Source: Nonomuraea endophytica
GTDB taxonomy: Bacteria > Actinomycetota > Actinomycetes > Streptosporangiales > Streptosporangiaceae
Length of the DNA stretch: 64,000 nt
NCBI RefSeq assembly: GCF_014203235.1
Contig: NZ_JACHIN010000008.1
Location: 473,703 to 537,702, forward strand
Direction of reading: 5' to 3'
Position 1 is the first letter of the stretch, and every line of letters starts with the position of its first letter. A program made the position numbers and the translations under genes. Of this stretch, positions 49,266 through 60,261 are shown piece by piece. A model generated the notes under the pieces. It was not told where the DNA came from. It worked only from the letters and a program-made list of their open reading frames with translations, and ran no database searches.

Positions 49266-50111
49266 CTAGAAAAGTACCGACATGAAGGTGTCTACTTCGT
49301 GGAACCCGACCTTCCGGTACACCGCCCGCGCCGAGCGGTTGAAGTCGTTGACGTACAGCGTCACCACCGGCGCGAAGCAGGCCAGCGCCGCCTCCACCAC
49401 GGCCGCCATCCCGGCCACCGCGTGCCCCTGCCCCCTGAGCTGCGGATCCACCCACACGCCCTGGATCTGGCAGGCCTGCGGCGTCACCGCCCCGACCTCC
49501 GCCTTGAAGACGACCCGCCCGTCGTCGATCCGGGCGTAGGAGCGCCCGATCCGGATGAGCTCGGCCACCCGGGTCCGGTAGAGGGCGCCGCCGTCACCGG
49601 CGTTGGGCGAGACGCCCACCTCCTCGGTGAACATCGCCACGCAGGCCGGCAGCAGCCGCTCGAACTGCTCCGGCCGCACCCGCCGTACCAGCGGATCGGC
49701 CGGGACGAGCGGCTTCTGCGCGGTCGCCATCACCGGCTGCGCCCACCGGATCGCCCGAGCCCGCCCCCAGTGCGGCTCCAGGCGCTCCCACAGTTGCGAC
49801 ACCGCGCCCTGCGGGCCCACGATGGACGAGCACCGCCGGCCCTGTTTGCGGGCACGGTCCGCGAAGGCGTGCACGGCTTCGGGGCCGGCGTTGACGGGCA
49901 CCAGGTTGGCACCGGCATAACAGAGCGAGACGAGACCGCCGCGCGGCCCGAAGCCCCACATCTGACCACCCAGCCGTGCCGGATTGAGTCCGACGGTCCG
50001 CACCCGGGAGGCGACGAAGACGTTGGCGACCGGATCGGTGTCCAGGAGGTCGAGCACCTCATCGCGATCGCTGTCATCGAGCACGCGCGACGCCGATGTA
50101 CGCAGCATCAC
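49266..50111 (-). CDS. GNAT-family acetyltransferase with DUF4081
   Basis: A 281-residue protein. The N-terminal DUF4081-like region (LLDTDPVANVFVASRVRTVG) precedes a C-terminal GNAT domain with acetyl-CoA motif VDPQLRGQGHAVAGMAAVV and NDFNRSARAVYRKVGF. It is homologous to Rv2867c, which in mycobacteria lies next to ispG. Here it is separated from ispG by two unrelated genes. The substrate is unknown. Start ATG 50111 (or ATG 50108). It is in an operon with the DsbA-like gene. Confidence 0.87.
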   Translation of the reverse strand: MMLRTSASRVLDDSDRDEVLDLLDTDPVANVFVASRVRTVGLNPARLGGQMWGFGPRGGLVSLCYAGANLVPVNAGPEAVHAFADRARKQGRRCSSIVGPQGAVSQLWERLEPHWGRARAIRWAQPVMATAQKPLVPADPLVRRVRPEQFERLLPACVAMFTEEVGVSPNAGDGGALYRTRVAELIRIGRSYARIDDGRVVFKAEVGAVTPQACQIQGVWVDPQLRGQGHAVAGMAAVVEAALACFAPVVTLYVNDFNRSARAVYRKVGFHEVDTFMSVLF

Positions 50112-50144
50112 ACGGTCAGACTACGCGAACGCCCCCCGATTGGC

Positions 50145-51773
50145 TCATCTCGCTATGACCTCGGTGAGCCTTTCGTGACCCTGGGGCAAACCAGACGACA
50201 TACGAGCAGCCGGCCGCGGAGCGGGCAGGCTCGGGCAAGTAGCGCCAAACTTGGGCACGGTGGTGTCGGCGAGATAGGCGGCCAGGGCCTTGTCCACGCA
50301 ACGGTTGCCCGCCAGCGAGATGCCGTGGTTGCCGCCGGACTCGGTGAGCATGCGGGCGGTGGGGAAGAGCTTGCGCATGTTCAACGCCCCCACGTACGGC
50401 GTGGCCGCGTCCCCCTTCGACTGCAGCATGAGCACCGGCGGCAGTTCCTTGGCCCCCTGGATCCTGGGCGGCTTGCCGCCGGGCACCGGCCAGTAGGCGC
50501 ACGGCGCGTTGTACCAGGCGTTGGGCCAGGTGAGGAAGGGCGCCTTGCGGTGCAGCTGGCTCATGTCGGACTGCCACACCTTCCAGTCGCGCGGCCAGGC
50601 GGCGTCGCGGCACTGGACGCCCAGGTAGACGGCGTAGCCGTTCTCGTCCTCCGCGTCCTTCTCGCCGTGCCGCCTGAACGCCGCGACCAGGTCCTTCGTC
50701 TCGCCCTTGCGGACGTAGCTCGCCCACGCCTGCGCCAGCGAGGGCCAGATGGTGTCGGTGTAGCCGCCGACGGTGAAGATGTCGTCGAGCTCGCTCGGGC
50801 CGACCACTCCCCCGGCGGGCCGCTCCCGCAGGCGCGAGCGCATCTGGTACCAGGCGAAGCTCGCCTGCTTGGCGGTACGGCCCAGCTTGTACACCTTGTT
50901 GTTCTTGGCCGTCCAGGCGAGGAAGTCGCGGTGCCTGCGCTCGAAGCCGCGGTCCTGGGCCAGGTTGGCCTTGTACCAGACGCCGTCGGGGTCGACGCTG
51001 CTGTCGAGCACCAGGCGCTTGACCCGCTCGGGGTAGAGCGTGGCGTAGGCGGCGCCGAGGTAGGTGCCGTAGGAGTAGCCGAGGTAGCTGATCTCCTGCT
51101 CGTCGAGCGCGGCGCGGATCGTGTCCATGTCGCGGGCGACGTTCTCGGTGGTCATGTGCGGCAGCATCCAGGCCCACAGGTTGCCGCAGCGCTCGGCGTA
51201 GTCGCGGGCGCGGGCCTGCAGCACGGTCTGGTCGCGGCCGGTACGCGGCACGGCGTCGGGCCGCGGCGGCGCGTAGAACTTGGCCGGGTCGACGCAGCGC
51301 AGCGCGGGCTCGCTGGCCCCGACGCCGCGCGGGTCGAAGCCGATCACGTCGAAGCGCTCGGCGAGCTTGCCCGGCAGCGCGGCGGCGACGTACTCGGCCA
51401 GTTCCCGCCCGGAGGCCCCGGGCCCGCCCGGGTTCACCAGAAGCGTGCCGAGGTGGTTGTGGTCACGCGAGACGCTGCCCTTGACCCGGTTGAGGGCGAT
51501 CTTGATGGTCTGTCCCATGGGCTCGCGGTAGTCGAGCGGCACCCGCACCGTGGCGCACTCGACGCCCGGCCCCGCGGGCTCCTCGTCGACCAGCCCGGTG
51601 CCGCCGAGCACGTTCCCGGTGACCGACCCCTGCTTCTTGTTCGCGCACTTCTCCCAGACGACGTCCGCGCGCCCGGAGGACGCCTCGGAGGGCGCGGCCA
51701 CCGCGCTGCCCATCCCCACGGCCCCCATGGCCAGCACCGCCAGTCCGGCGACAATCCCGACAACCCGCTTCAC
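50145..51773 (-). CDS. Secreted alpha/beta-hydrolase (tripeptidyl aminopeptidase-like)
   Basis: A 542-residue extracellular hydrolase. The Sec signal peptide is VVGIVAGLAVLAMGAVG, cleaved near AVAAPS. The nucleophile elbow is GYSYGTYLG, with an oxyanion region VNPGGPGASGRE. Asp and His lie in SKGDAATPY and SGGNHGIS. A C-terminal TAP-like domain is present. It resembles Streptomyces SlpD/SlpE-type proline or tripeptidyl aminopeptidases and would act outside the cell. It is divergent from the molybdopterin hydroxylase, with a 136-bp gap. Confidence 0.9.
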   Translation of the reverse strand: MKRVVGIVAGLAVLAMGAVGMGSAVAAPSEASSGRADVVWEKCANKKQGSVTGNVLGGTGLVDEEPAGPGVECATVRVPLDYREPMGQTIKIALNRVKGSVSRDHNHLGTLLVNPGGPGASGRELAEYVAAALPGKLAERFDVIGFDPRGVGASEPALRCVDPAKFYAPPRPDAVPRTGRDQTVLQARARDYAERCGNLWAWMLPHMTTENVARDMDTIRAALDEQEISYLGYSYGTYLGAAYATLYPERVKRLVLDSSVDPDGVWYKANLAQDRGFERRHRDFLAWTAKNNKVYKLGRTAKQASFAWYQMRSRLRERPAGGVVGPSELDDIFTVGGYTDTIWPSLAQAWASYVRKGETKDLVAAFRRHGEKDAEDENGYAVYLGVQCRDAAWPRDWKVWQSDMSQLHRKAPFLTWPNAWYNAPCAYWPVPGGKPPRIQGAKELPPVLMLQSKGDAATPYVGALNMRKLFPTARMLTESGGNHGISLAGNRCVDKALAAYLADTTVPKFGATCPSLPAPRPAARMSSGLPQGHERLTEVIAR

Positions 51774-51865
51774 CCGGCTGTTCCCCCGCTCTAGTCGTAC
51801 GGCACTGCGATGGTGCCGCCCGCGGCGGATCCACTACATTCGGTATGGAGAAACTCTTACCATGT

Positions 51866-51894
51866 TGTAATCGCTTGATTGCCTTCTGTAATCG
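51866..51894. promoter_or_regulatory. Direct repeat TGTAATCG, 21 bp apart
   Basis: TGTAATCG at 51866-51873 and 51887-51894 lie on the same helical face in the AT-richer hydrolase/molybdoenzyme divergent region, ending 15 bp before the ATG at 51910. They could be activator or repressor contacts. No Shine-Dalgarno sequence precedes that ATG. Confidence 0.4.
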
Positions 51895-51909
51895 GCCCAG
51901 AATCACGAC

Positions 51910-54124
51910 ATGGTCATCGGTTCCAGGACACCCCGCAGGGAAGACGCGCGACTTCTGACGGGCACGGGCCGGTTCGTGGGCGCGGTGCGCCTGCCCGGCA
52001 TGGTCCACGCGTTCGTGGTCAGGAGTCCGATCGCGCACGGCCGCCTGCTCGGCTGCGCGGCTGACGCGGTGCGCGCCCTTGACGGCGTGCTGGACGTGAT
52101 CACCGCCCGCGAGGCCCCCGGCGCCGCCCTCCCCTGCGTCACCGTCGCCCCCGGCCAGGCACAGACCAGCTACCCGGTGCTCGACGACACGCTCCGCTAC
52201 GTCGGCCAGCCGGTGGCCCTGGTCGTGGCCCGCACCCCCGAACTCGCCCGCGACGCCGCCGACCTCATCGACCTGGACCTCGCCGAACTGCCTCCCGTCG
52301 TGGACCTCGCCGAGGGCGAGGTGGTCACGGACTTCACGCTGGGCGACGCCGACGCGCTGGAGGTCGAGGCGGCCCACGTCGTGGAGATGTCCTTCCGCTA
52401 CGGCAGGGCCGCGCCGTACGCGATGGAGCCCCGCGGCGTCGTCGCCCACCACAGCGACGGCAACCTCACGCTGTGGACCGCCACCCAGGCCCCCCACCAC
52501 GTACGCGACCACGCGGCGCACGCGCTCGGCCTCACGCTCGACCGGATCCGGGTGGTCGCCGGCGACACCGGCGGCGGCTTCGGTTCCAAGGAGCACCTGT
52601 ATCCGGACGAGGCGCTGGTGTGCCTGGCGGCGATGCGGCTGGGCCGTCCGGTGGCGTGGGCGGAGACTCCGGGCGACCGCCTGGTGGCGTCGCTGCCGGC
52701 GCGGGCGGCGGCGCACCGGGCCCGGCTGGCGCTGGACGCGGACGGGCGGTTCGTGGCAATCCACGCGGACGTGCTCGGCGACCTGGGCGCGCACCCGTCC
52801 AACGTGGGCACCTCGCCGTTCGCGGTGACCGCTTCGATGCTGCCGGGTCCGTACCGGTTCGAGCGCGCGGGGGCGCGGCTGCGGTGCGTGCTCACCAACA
52901 CCGTGCCGACCGGCTCCTACCGCGGCTTCGGCATGCCGGAGGCGGCGATGACTAGGGAACGGCTGATCGACGAGGCGGCCAGGCGGCTCGGCCTGGACCC
53001 CGTCGAGCTGCGGCTGCGCAACCTGATCGGCCCGGAGGAGCTGCCCTACACCAGCCGGATGGGCCAGGCCTACGACTCGGGCGACTACCCGGGCGCGCTC
53101 CGCGCCCTGTGCGAGCTGGTCGACGCGCCCGCCAAGGACGACGGGCGGCGGCGCGGCGTCGGTTACTCCTGCCAGGTCGAGGGCACCGGTCTCGGCCCGT
53201 CTGAGGTGATGCGGCGGATGGGCATGCGGGCTGGCGGGTTCGAGACCGCGGTGGTGCGCATGGAGGCGGACGCCTCGGTGGTCGTGTCCGCGGGCGTGGC
53301 CGGGATGGGGCAGGGCATCGAGACGACGCTGGCGCAGATCGCCGCCGAGCGGGTCGGGGTGCCGCTGGAAGGTGTGCGGGTGGTGCTGGGTGACACGGCG
53401 GCCACGCCGTACTCGGGGATCGGCTCGATCGCGAGCCGGTCGCTGGTCGTCGGCGGCGGCGCGCTGCGGCAGGCGGCCGACCGGCTCAAGGAGCGGGTGC
53501 TCGCGCTGGCCGCGCACCGGCTGGAGGCGGCGCCGGAGGATTTGGAGCTGGTCGACGAGACGGTGCGGGTGAAGGGCGACCCGCACGCGGCGCTGACGCT
53601 GCGGGAGATCGCCACGCACGCCTGGCGCGGCTGGGACCTGCCCGAGGGCTTCGCGCCCGGCCTGGAGGAGCGGGTGTCCTACGACCCGCCGGACTCCACC
53701 TACGCCTACGGCGCGCACGCGGCGGCGGTGGCCGTCGATCCGGAGACCGGGAAGGTCGAGGTGGAGGGCTACTGGGCGGTCGCCGACTCCGGCGTGGTCG
53801 TCAACCCGGCCATCGTCGAGGGACAGCTGGTCGGCGGCATCGCCCAAAGCATCGGGATGGCGCTGACCGAGGAGATCGTCTACTCGGCTGACGGGCAGCC
53901 GGACGCCATGTATCTGACGCCGACGGTGCGCGACGTGCCGGATATCACGGTGGTGCTGTGGAGTTCCCCGTCGCCGATCACGCCGGGCGGCATGAAGGGC
54001 GCCGGGGAGTCGGGCACGATCGGTCCGCCCGCGGCGATCGCCAACGCGGTCGCCGCGGCGCTGCCCGAGGTCGCCGAGCGGGTGACGCGCACCCCGATGA
54101 CGCCCGAGGTGGTGTGGGGCTGGC

Positions 54125-54141
<17 letters not shown>
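51910..54141 (+). CDS. Xanthine dehydrogenase-family molybdopterin-binding large subunit, without partners
   Basis: A 743-residue large subunit of the xanthine oxidase/CO dehydrogenase family. The N-terminal domain starts VIGSRTPRREDARLLTGTGR, the molybdopterin domain has GDTGGGFGSKEHLYPDE and VPTGSYRGFGMPEA, and the catalytic Glu lies in GMKGAGESGTIGPP. The active-site loop lacks the Cys-Ser-Phe-Arg of aerobic CO dehydrogenase, so it is a hydroxylase or aldehyde oxidase type. The FAD (medium) and 2Fe-2S (small) subunits are absent within the window, which is unusual because the complex needs them. It overlaps ispG by 17 bp convergently. Confidence 0.88.
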
Positions 54142-55294
<1,153 letters not shown>

Positions 55295-55304
55295 GGGACC
55301 CAGT

Positions 55305-56537
55305 CTAGGCAACGCCGGTGAGCTCACCGGCACGAGTGCGGGCCCAGGCGTCGGCCGCGAGCACTTCTTCGACCGAGTCGGCCGGGGTGACCTGGTGTTC
55401 GGCGACGACTTCGGCCACGGTATCCACGATCGCGAGGAACGGCAGGGCCCCGCGCATGAAGGCGTCCACGCAGACCTCGTTGGCCGCGTTGTAGACGGCC
55501 GGGGCGGTGCCGCCCTCGGTGCCGACGTGCCTGGCCAGCTCGACGCTGGGGAAGGCGTCGTTGTCGAGCGGCTCGAACGTCCAGGTGTGGGCGGTGGTCC
55601 AGTCGACCGGCCGGGCTGCGCCGTCGATGCGATGGGGGTGGCCGAGCGCCAGCGCTATCGGCAGCCGCATGTCAGGCGGGCTGGCCTGGGCGATGGTGGA
55701 GCCGTCCACGTACTCGACCATGGAGTGGATGATCGACTGCGGGTGGACGACGACCTCGATGCGCTCGAAGCCGATGTCGAACAGCAGGTGCGCCTCGATG
55801 ACCTCCAGGCCCTTGTTGACCAGCGTCGCGGAGTTGATGGTGATGACCGGCCCCATCGACCAGGTGGGGTGGGCCAGGGCCATCTCGGGGGTGACATCGA
55901 TGAGCTCGGCGCGCCGCCTGCCGCGGAACGGCCCGCCGGACGCGGTGACGATGAGCTTGCGCACCGCCTCGGGGTCGTAGCCGGAGGGTCCCGAGGCCCA
56001 CAGCGACTGCTGGAGCGCCGAGTGCTCGGAGTCGACCGGCACGATCTGGCCGGGCTTGGCCCGCCGCTTGACCAGGGGGCCGCCGATGATCAGGGATTCC
56101 TTGTTGGCCAGGGCGAGCGTACGCCCGGCGTCGAGGGCGGCCAGCGTGGAGGTCAGGCCGAGCGCCCCGGTGATGCCGTTGAGCACCAGCGGCGTGGCGC
56201 CCGGCGCCCAGGCGGCCCCGGGCAGGTCGCCGGACCCGCCGGGCGTCCAGGTGGCGACCTCGGCGACGCCCTCGGGCCCGGCCAGCACCTCGGGCCGGGC
56301 GCCGCGCGCCACCAGCGCCTCCTTCAGCGCCGGTACGGCTGCCGCGTCGGCCACCGCGACCGCCTCGACCTCGAACCGGGCGGCCTGCTCGGCGAGCAGG
56401 TCGGCTCTGCCGCCCCCGGCCGCCAGCGCCACCACGTGGAAGCCGGCCGGGTGGGCGGCGATCACGTCGAGCGCTTGGGTGCCGATCGAGCCGGTGGAGC
56501 CGAGGACGACGACGGGGCGGGAGATGTCTGCATGCAC
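55305..56537 (-). CDS. dxr: 1-deoxy-D-xylulose-5-phosphate reductoisomerase
   Basis: A 410-residue enzyme that makes MEP from DXP with NADPH and a divalent metal, in the cytoplasm. NADPH-binding GSTGSIGTQALDVIAAHP is near the N-terminus. The substrate and metal region has ANKESLIIGGPLV, VPVDSEHSALQQSL and the flexible loop SGGPFRG; VHPQSIIHSMVEYVDGS and AANEVCVDAF complete the family pattern. It heads the dxr-ispG operon. The product stays within normal length for the family. Confidence 0.97.
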   Translation of the reverse strand: MHADISRPVVVLGSTGSIGTQALDVIAAHPAGFHVVALAAGGGRADLLAEQAARFEVEAVAVADAAAVPALKEALVARGARPEVLAGPEGVAEVATWTPGGSGDLPGAAWAPGATPLVLNGITGALGLTSTLAALDAGRTLALANKESLIIGGPLVKRRAKPGQIVPVDSEHSALQQSLWASGPSGYDPEAVRKLIVTASGGPFRGRRRAELIDVTPEMALAHPTWSMGPVITINSATLVNKGLEVIEAHLLFDIGFERIEVVVHPQSIIHSMVEYVDGSTIAQASPPDMRLPIALALGHPHRIDGAARPVDWTTAHTWTFEPLDNDAFPSVELARHVGTEGGTAPAVYNAANEVCVDAFMRGALPFLAIVDTVAEVVAEHQVTPADSVEEVLAADAWARTRAGELTGVA

Positions 56538-56571
56538 GGCCCCATTCTCCCGCCAGGAGGCGCCGCCCCGT

Positions 56572-57714
56572 TCACCAGTTGGTGAAAGCGCCGTCCGAGC
56601 TTCGCAGATGGGGCCGCTCGGCGGCGACGGCCCGGTAGCGGCGGGCGGCGTCCCGGTCGATGTCCACCCCGATGCCGGGAATCTCGGATATCTCCACCCG
56701 GCCGGCGTGGATCTTCGGCCGGGCGGTGAACAGCGCGTCGATCTCGGGCTCCGGCTGTTCCTGGTGCTCCTGGATGGCCACGTTCGGGCAGGCGAGGTTG
56801 AGGTGGAGGGAGGAGGCGGCGGTGACGGGGCCGAGCGGGTTGTGGGTGGCGAGCTTGACGTAGTGGGCCTCGCACATGGCCGCGATCTTCTTGGCCTCGG
56901 TCAGCCCGGCGGCCACGCCCACGTCGACCCGGGCGTAGTCGATCAGGTCGGCCTCCACCAGGCGCTGGAACTCCCACTTGGAGCCGAACTGCTCGCCGGC
57001 CGCGAGCGGCGCCGCCGTACGGGAGCGGAGCATGCGGTAGGCGTCCAGGCCCTCGCTGCGCAGCGGGTCCTCCACGAAGTACGGCCGCGCCGCCTCGATC
57101 TCTCTGCACAGGGTGAGCGCCTCCGGCGGGTCGAGCCGGGTGTGGACGTCCAGGATGAGCTCGACCTCATCCCCGACGGCCGCTCTGACCTGGTGGAACA
57201 GCTCGATTCCTGCCCGCATGGAGGCGCGCTGGTCCAGGACGCCGTCCGGCGCGTGGGGCACGGCGAAGCGCAGGTGTCCCCAGCCTTCGGCGACCAGGTC
57301 ACGCGCCTTGGCGAGGAAGCGCTCGCGGTCGTCATAGCCGTCGCCCAGGTGGATGTAGGCGGGCACGTGGTCGCGGACCCGGCCGCCGAGCAGTTCGTAG
57401 ACGGGCACGCCGAGGGCCTTGCCCTTGATGTCCCAGAGCGCGACGTCCACCGCGGCGATGGCGGCCGACACGAAGCGGTCGGCGGGGAAGAAGCCGCGGC
57501 GGAACATGACCTGCCAGAGGTGCTCGATCCTGGCCGGGTCCTCGCCGACGAGCAGTTCGCCGAGGTGGTCGATGGCGCCGGCCGCGGCCTTCTGGCGGGA
57601 GCGGATGCCCACCTCGCCGATGCCGTGCAGGCCCTCGTCGGTATCCAGGACCAGCAGCATCATGCTGTCGCCGTGGTCGGGCAGGGTCAGCACTTCCCAG
57701 CCGGTGATCTTCAC
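56572..57714 (-). CDS. Enolase-superfamily sugar-acid dehydratase (GalD-like)
   Basis: A 380-residue mandelate racemase/muconate lactonising-type protein. Metal ligands are in LDVHTRLDP (Asp), YFVEDPL (Glu) and PLAAGEQF (Glu). The Asp-Val-His after the first strand and the ATHNPLGP His give the His/His arrangement of galactonate dehydratase (GalD), so dehydration of an aldonic acid is likely; the substrate cannot be fixed. It is divergent from the LacI regulator and carries a GGGAACGTTTTC-type operator 13 bp upstream of its start. Confidence 0.87.
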   Translation of the reverse strand: MKITGWEVLTLPDHGDSMMLLVLDTDEGLHGIGEVGIRSRQKAAAGAIDHLGELLVGEDPARIEHLWQVMFRRGFFPADRFVSAAIAAVDVALWDIKGKALGVPVYELLGGRVRDHVPAYIHLGDGYDDRERFLAKARDLVAEGWGHLRFAVPHAPDGVLDQRASMRAGIELFHQVRAAVGDEVELILDVHTRLDPPEALTLCREIEAARPYFVEDPLRSEGLDAYRMLRSRTAAPLAAGEQFGSKWEFQRLVEADLIDYARVDVGVAAGLTEAKKIAAMCEAHYVKLATHNPLGPVTAASSLHLNLACPNVAIQEHQEQPEPEIDALFTARPKIHAGRVEISEIPGIGVDIDRDAARRYRAVAAERPHLRSSDGAFTNW

Positions 57715-57726
57715 GCGTGCTCCTAT

Positions 57727-57738
57727 GAAAACGTTCCC
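57727..57738. promoter_or_regulatory. LacI-family operator, site A
   Basis: On the minus strand GGGAACGTTTTC, with the central AACGTT typical of LacI-family operators. It matches site B (GGTAACGTTTGC) at 10 of 12 positions, lies just upstream of the dehydratase gene, and is 88 bp from site B. Confidence 0.6.
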
Positions 57739-57814
57739 GAGAATCTCAAGAACGCATCATGACATCTCTGCGTAATCTGCAAAAGATCTGGATTTATCAC
57801 TCTTGACGCATGGC

Positions 57815-57826
57815 GGTAACGTTTGC
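57815..57826. promoter_or_regulatory. LacI-family operator, site B
   Basis: GGTAACGTTTGC, with central AACGTT, is 7 bp after a TTGACG (-35-like, 57803-57808) and 35 bp before the LacI GTG. The spacing suggests autoregulation of lacI and, together with site A, control of the dehydratase gene. Confidence 0.6.
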
Positions 57827-57860
57827 AAGCATCCTGCCTACCAACGAAGAGGAGGCCGGA

Positions 57861-58832
57861 GTGGCGGTAACCATCAAGGAAGTGGCGAGCGCCGCCGGGG
57901 TCTCCGTCTCGACCGTCTCGCGGGCCTTCACCGCGCCCGACCAGGTGCAGCCGCAGACGCTGCAGCGCATACTCGACGCCGCCGCCAAGCTCGGCTACGC
58001 GCCCAACCCGGCCGCCCGCTCCCTGCGCGGTGGCAGGACCGGCTCGCTCGGGCTGATCATCCCCGACATAAACAACCCGTTCTTCCCGCCGATCTTCAAG
58101 GCCATGCAGGCCAGGGCCCGGCGCCAGGGGTACACGATCCTGGCCGCCGACACCGACGAGCGGGAGTTCGACGAGCTCGAGACCATCGCCACCGTCTCCA
58201 AAAGGGTCGACGGCCTGGTGCTCTGGGCGTCCATGCTCGGCGAGGACAGGCTCCGCGAGCTGGCCGCGGAGATCCCGCTCGTGCTGGTCAACCGGCACGT
58301 CGAGGGCATCCCCGAGCTGCGCATCTCGCTTACGGCCGGCATCTCGCAGGCCGCCGAGCACCTCAAGGCCTACGGCCACACCCGCTGCGTGTTCGTCAAC
58401 GGCTCGCGACCCGAGCTCGAACGCGGCAAGTCCATAAGGGAGTCGTTCGAGGCGCACGAGCTCTCGCTCGCCGAGCTCGGCCCCTACGAGCCCCGCTTCG
58501 AGACCGGCGTGCACGCCGCGACCCTGGTCGCCTCCGGCGACGCCACCGCCGTCATCGCGCACAACGACCTGGTCGCCCTCGGCGTGCTCCACCAGCTCGC
58601 CAAGCTCGACGTCAAGGTCCCCGGCGCCGTCAGCGTGATCGGCATCGACGACACGCTGCTGGCCGCCACGTCCACCCCCTCGCTGACCACGATCAGGATC
58701 TCCGCCGACGAGGTCGCCACCCAGGCCGCCGACCTGCTCATCGACACGATCGCGGGCCGGGGCGGGGGGCGCGTGGTGGAGATCGGCTCGCGCCTGATCC
58801 CGCGCGCCTCCACGGGGCCCGCCCCGCGCTGA
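57861..58832 (+). CDS. LacI-family transcriptional regulator
   Basis: A 323-residue repressor. The N-terminal LacI helix-turn-helix is TIKEVASAAGVSVSTVSRAF with hinge helix PNPAARSLRGGRTGSLG. The ligand-binding domain is a periplasmic-binding-like fold (LIIPDINNPFFPPIFKAM; VIAHNDLVALGVLHQL). GTG 57861 (MAVTIKEVAS) follows GAGGAGG at ideal spacing; the longer ATG 57810 frame begins in the operator region. It is the head of the operon with the sugar importer, separated from the binding-protein gene by a hairpin. Confidence 0.9.
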   Translation: MAVTIKEVASAAGVSVSTVSRAFTAPDQVQPQTLQRILDAAAKLGYAPNPAARSLRGGRTGSLGLIIPDINNPFFPPIFKAMQARARRQGYTILAADTDEREFDELETIATVSKRVDGLVLWASMLGEDRLRELAAEIPLVLVNRHVEGIPELRISLTAGISQAAEHLKAYGHTRCVFVNGSRPELERGKSIRESFEAHELSLAELGPYEPRFETGVHAATLVASGDATAVIAHNDLVALGVLHQLAKLDVKVPGAVSVIGIDDTLLAATSTPSLTTIRISADEVATQAADLLIDTIAGRGGGRVVEIGSRLIPRASTGPAPR

Positions 58833-58845
58833 ACCCACCCTCCTG

Positions 58846-58869
58846 GAGGTACGGCGTTCGCCGTACCTC
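58846..58869. other. Perfect 11-bp hairpin between lacI and the importer genes
   Basis: GAGGTACGGCG (58846-58856) and its perfect complement CGCCGTACCTC (58859-58869) are separated by TT. There is no following T-run, so it may be an mRNA processing or stabilising element that raises expression of the binding protein, an attenuator, or a DNA operator, rather than a strong terminator. Confidence 0.6.
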
Positions 58870-58902
58870 TATCCCCACCTGCCCCAACGCGGGAGAGTCA
58901 TC

Positions 58903-60261
58903 ATGAAACACACCGCCGCCCTTCTCGGCTGCGCCGTCCTCGCCACGGCGCTCGCGGCGTGCGGATCACCCAGCGCCGACGACGGCGCGGTCGTGATCCG
59001 CGTGCAGGGCATGCCGCCCGCCACGGACAAGCCCGGCCTGGCCCAGTTCAAGACGATGGTCTCGGACTTCGAGCGGCAGAACCCCGGCATCAAGGTCCAG
59101 GGCTCGACGACCGCCTTCGACCCGCTGACGTTCTCCGCCAAGCTGGCGGGTGGGCGGGCCGAGGAGGTCATCAAGGTCCCGCTGACCGAGCCGCAGGGTC
59201 TCATCGCGCGCAAGCAGGTGCAGCCGCTGACCGGCGAGCTCGGCAAGTGGGCGCACTACAAGGAGTTCAACCCGCAGGTCCTGCAGCCGCTCAGCGACGG
59301 CTCCGGCCAGGTGTACGGCGTGCCGCAGGCCCCCTTCGCCCAGGGCCTGGTCTACAACCGCGAGCTGTTCACCAAGGCCGGGCTGGACCCGGACAAGCCC
59401 CCCGCCACCTGGGAGGACGTACGCGCGGCCGCCAAGCGGATCGCCGAGAAGACGGGCAAGGCCGGGTTCGTCCACGAGTCGAAGAGCAACCAGGGCGGCT
59501 GGCAGCTCACCATGCTCACCTACACCCACGGCGGCGAGATCGAGAAGGACAGCGGCGGCAAGTACGTCGCCGCCTTCAACGCCGAGCCCACGAAGAAGGC
59601 GCTGACCCTGCTCAAGGAGATGCGCTGGAGCGACGACTCGATGGGCAGCAATCAGCTCAACGACCAGAACGACGTCATCAAGCGCTTCGCCGCCGGCGAG
59701 ATCGGCATGTACATGGGCACGCCGGGCACCTACCGGCTGGCCAAGATGACCTACGGCATGGAGAACACCGACGCGTTCGGCATCGGCCCGCTCCCCCAGG
59801 CCGGCGGCAAGGCCACGCTGACCGGCGGCGACGTCTTTCTGGTGCCCAAGTCGGTGAGCAAGGAGAAGGCCGCGGCTGCGGTGAAGTGGCTGCTGTTCGC
59901 CTACGCCCAGCCCGCCTACGACCCGGCCGCGGCGGCCGAGCGGGCCAAGCAGCTCGCCGCCGATCCCGAGTCGGCGGTCGGGGTGCCGACGCTGCCGATG
60001 TTCGACGCCGCCCAGCAGGCCAAGATCGACGAGGCGGTCAAGCCGCACGTGAACGTCAAGCTCGAGCACTTCGCGCCCTGGCTGGAGGGCACGCCCGCGC
60101 TCACGCTCAAGCCCGAGCCGCCCGTGCAGGCCCAGCAGGTCTACGCGGTGCTCGACACGGTCGTGCAGGCGGTGCTCACCGACGAGGACGCCGACGTCGA
60201 CGCGCTGCTGGCCAAGGCGGAGACCGACGTGAACGCCAAGCTCGCCGCCGCCCAGCGATGA
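58903..60261 (+). CDS. Extracellular sugar-binding lipoprotein (ABC importer)
   Basis: A 452-residue solute-binding protein. The lipoprotein signal MKHTAALLGCAVLATALAAC ends at the lipobox Cys. The mature SBP_bac_1 fold has AVVIRVQGMPPATDKPGLAQ, APFAQGLVYNRELFTKAG and ALTLLKEMRWSDDSMGSNQL. It is the receptor of the following permeases and probably binds an oligosaccharide released by the downstream glycosidase. ATG 58903 follows GGGAGAG. The stop overlaps the first permease ATG. Confidence 0.92.
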   Translation: MKHTAALLGCAVLATALAACGSPSADDGAVVIRVQGMPPATDKPGLAQFKTMVSDFERQNPGIKVQGSTTAFDPLTFSAKLAGGRAEEVIKVPLTEPQGLIARKQVQPLTGELGKWAHYKEFNPQVLQPLSDGSGQVYGVPQAPFAQGLVYNRELFTKAGLDPDKPPATWEDVRAAAKRIAEKTGKAGFVHESKSNQGGWQLTMLTYTHGGEIEKDSGGKYVAAFNAEPTKKALTLLKEMRWSDDSMGSNQLNDQNDVIKRFAAGEIGMYMGTPGTYRLAKMTYGMENTDAFGIGPLPQAGGKATLTGGDVFLVPKSVSKEKAAAAVKWLLFAYAQPAYDPAAAAERAKQLAADPESAVGVPTLPMFDAAQQAKIDEAVKPHVNVKLEHFAPWLEGTPALTLKPEPPVQAQQVYAVLDTVVQAVLTDEDADVDALLAKAETDVNAKLAAAQR

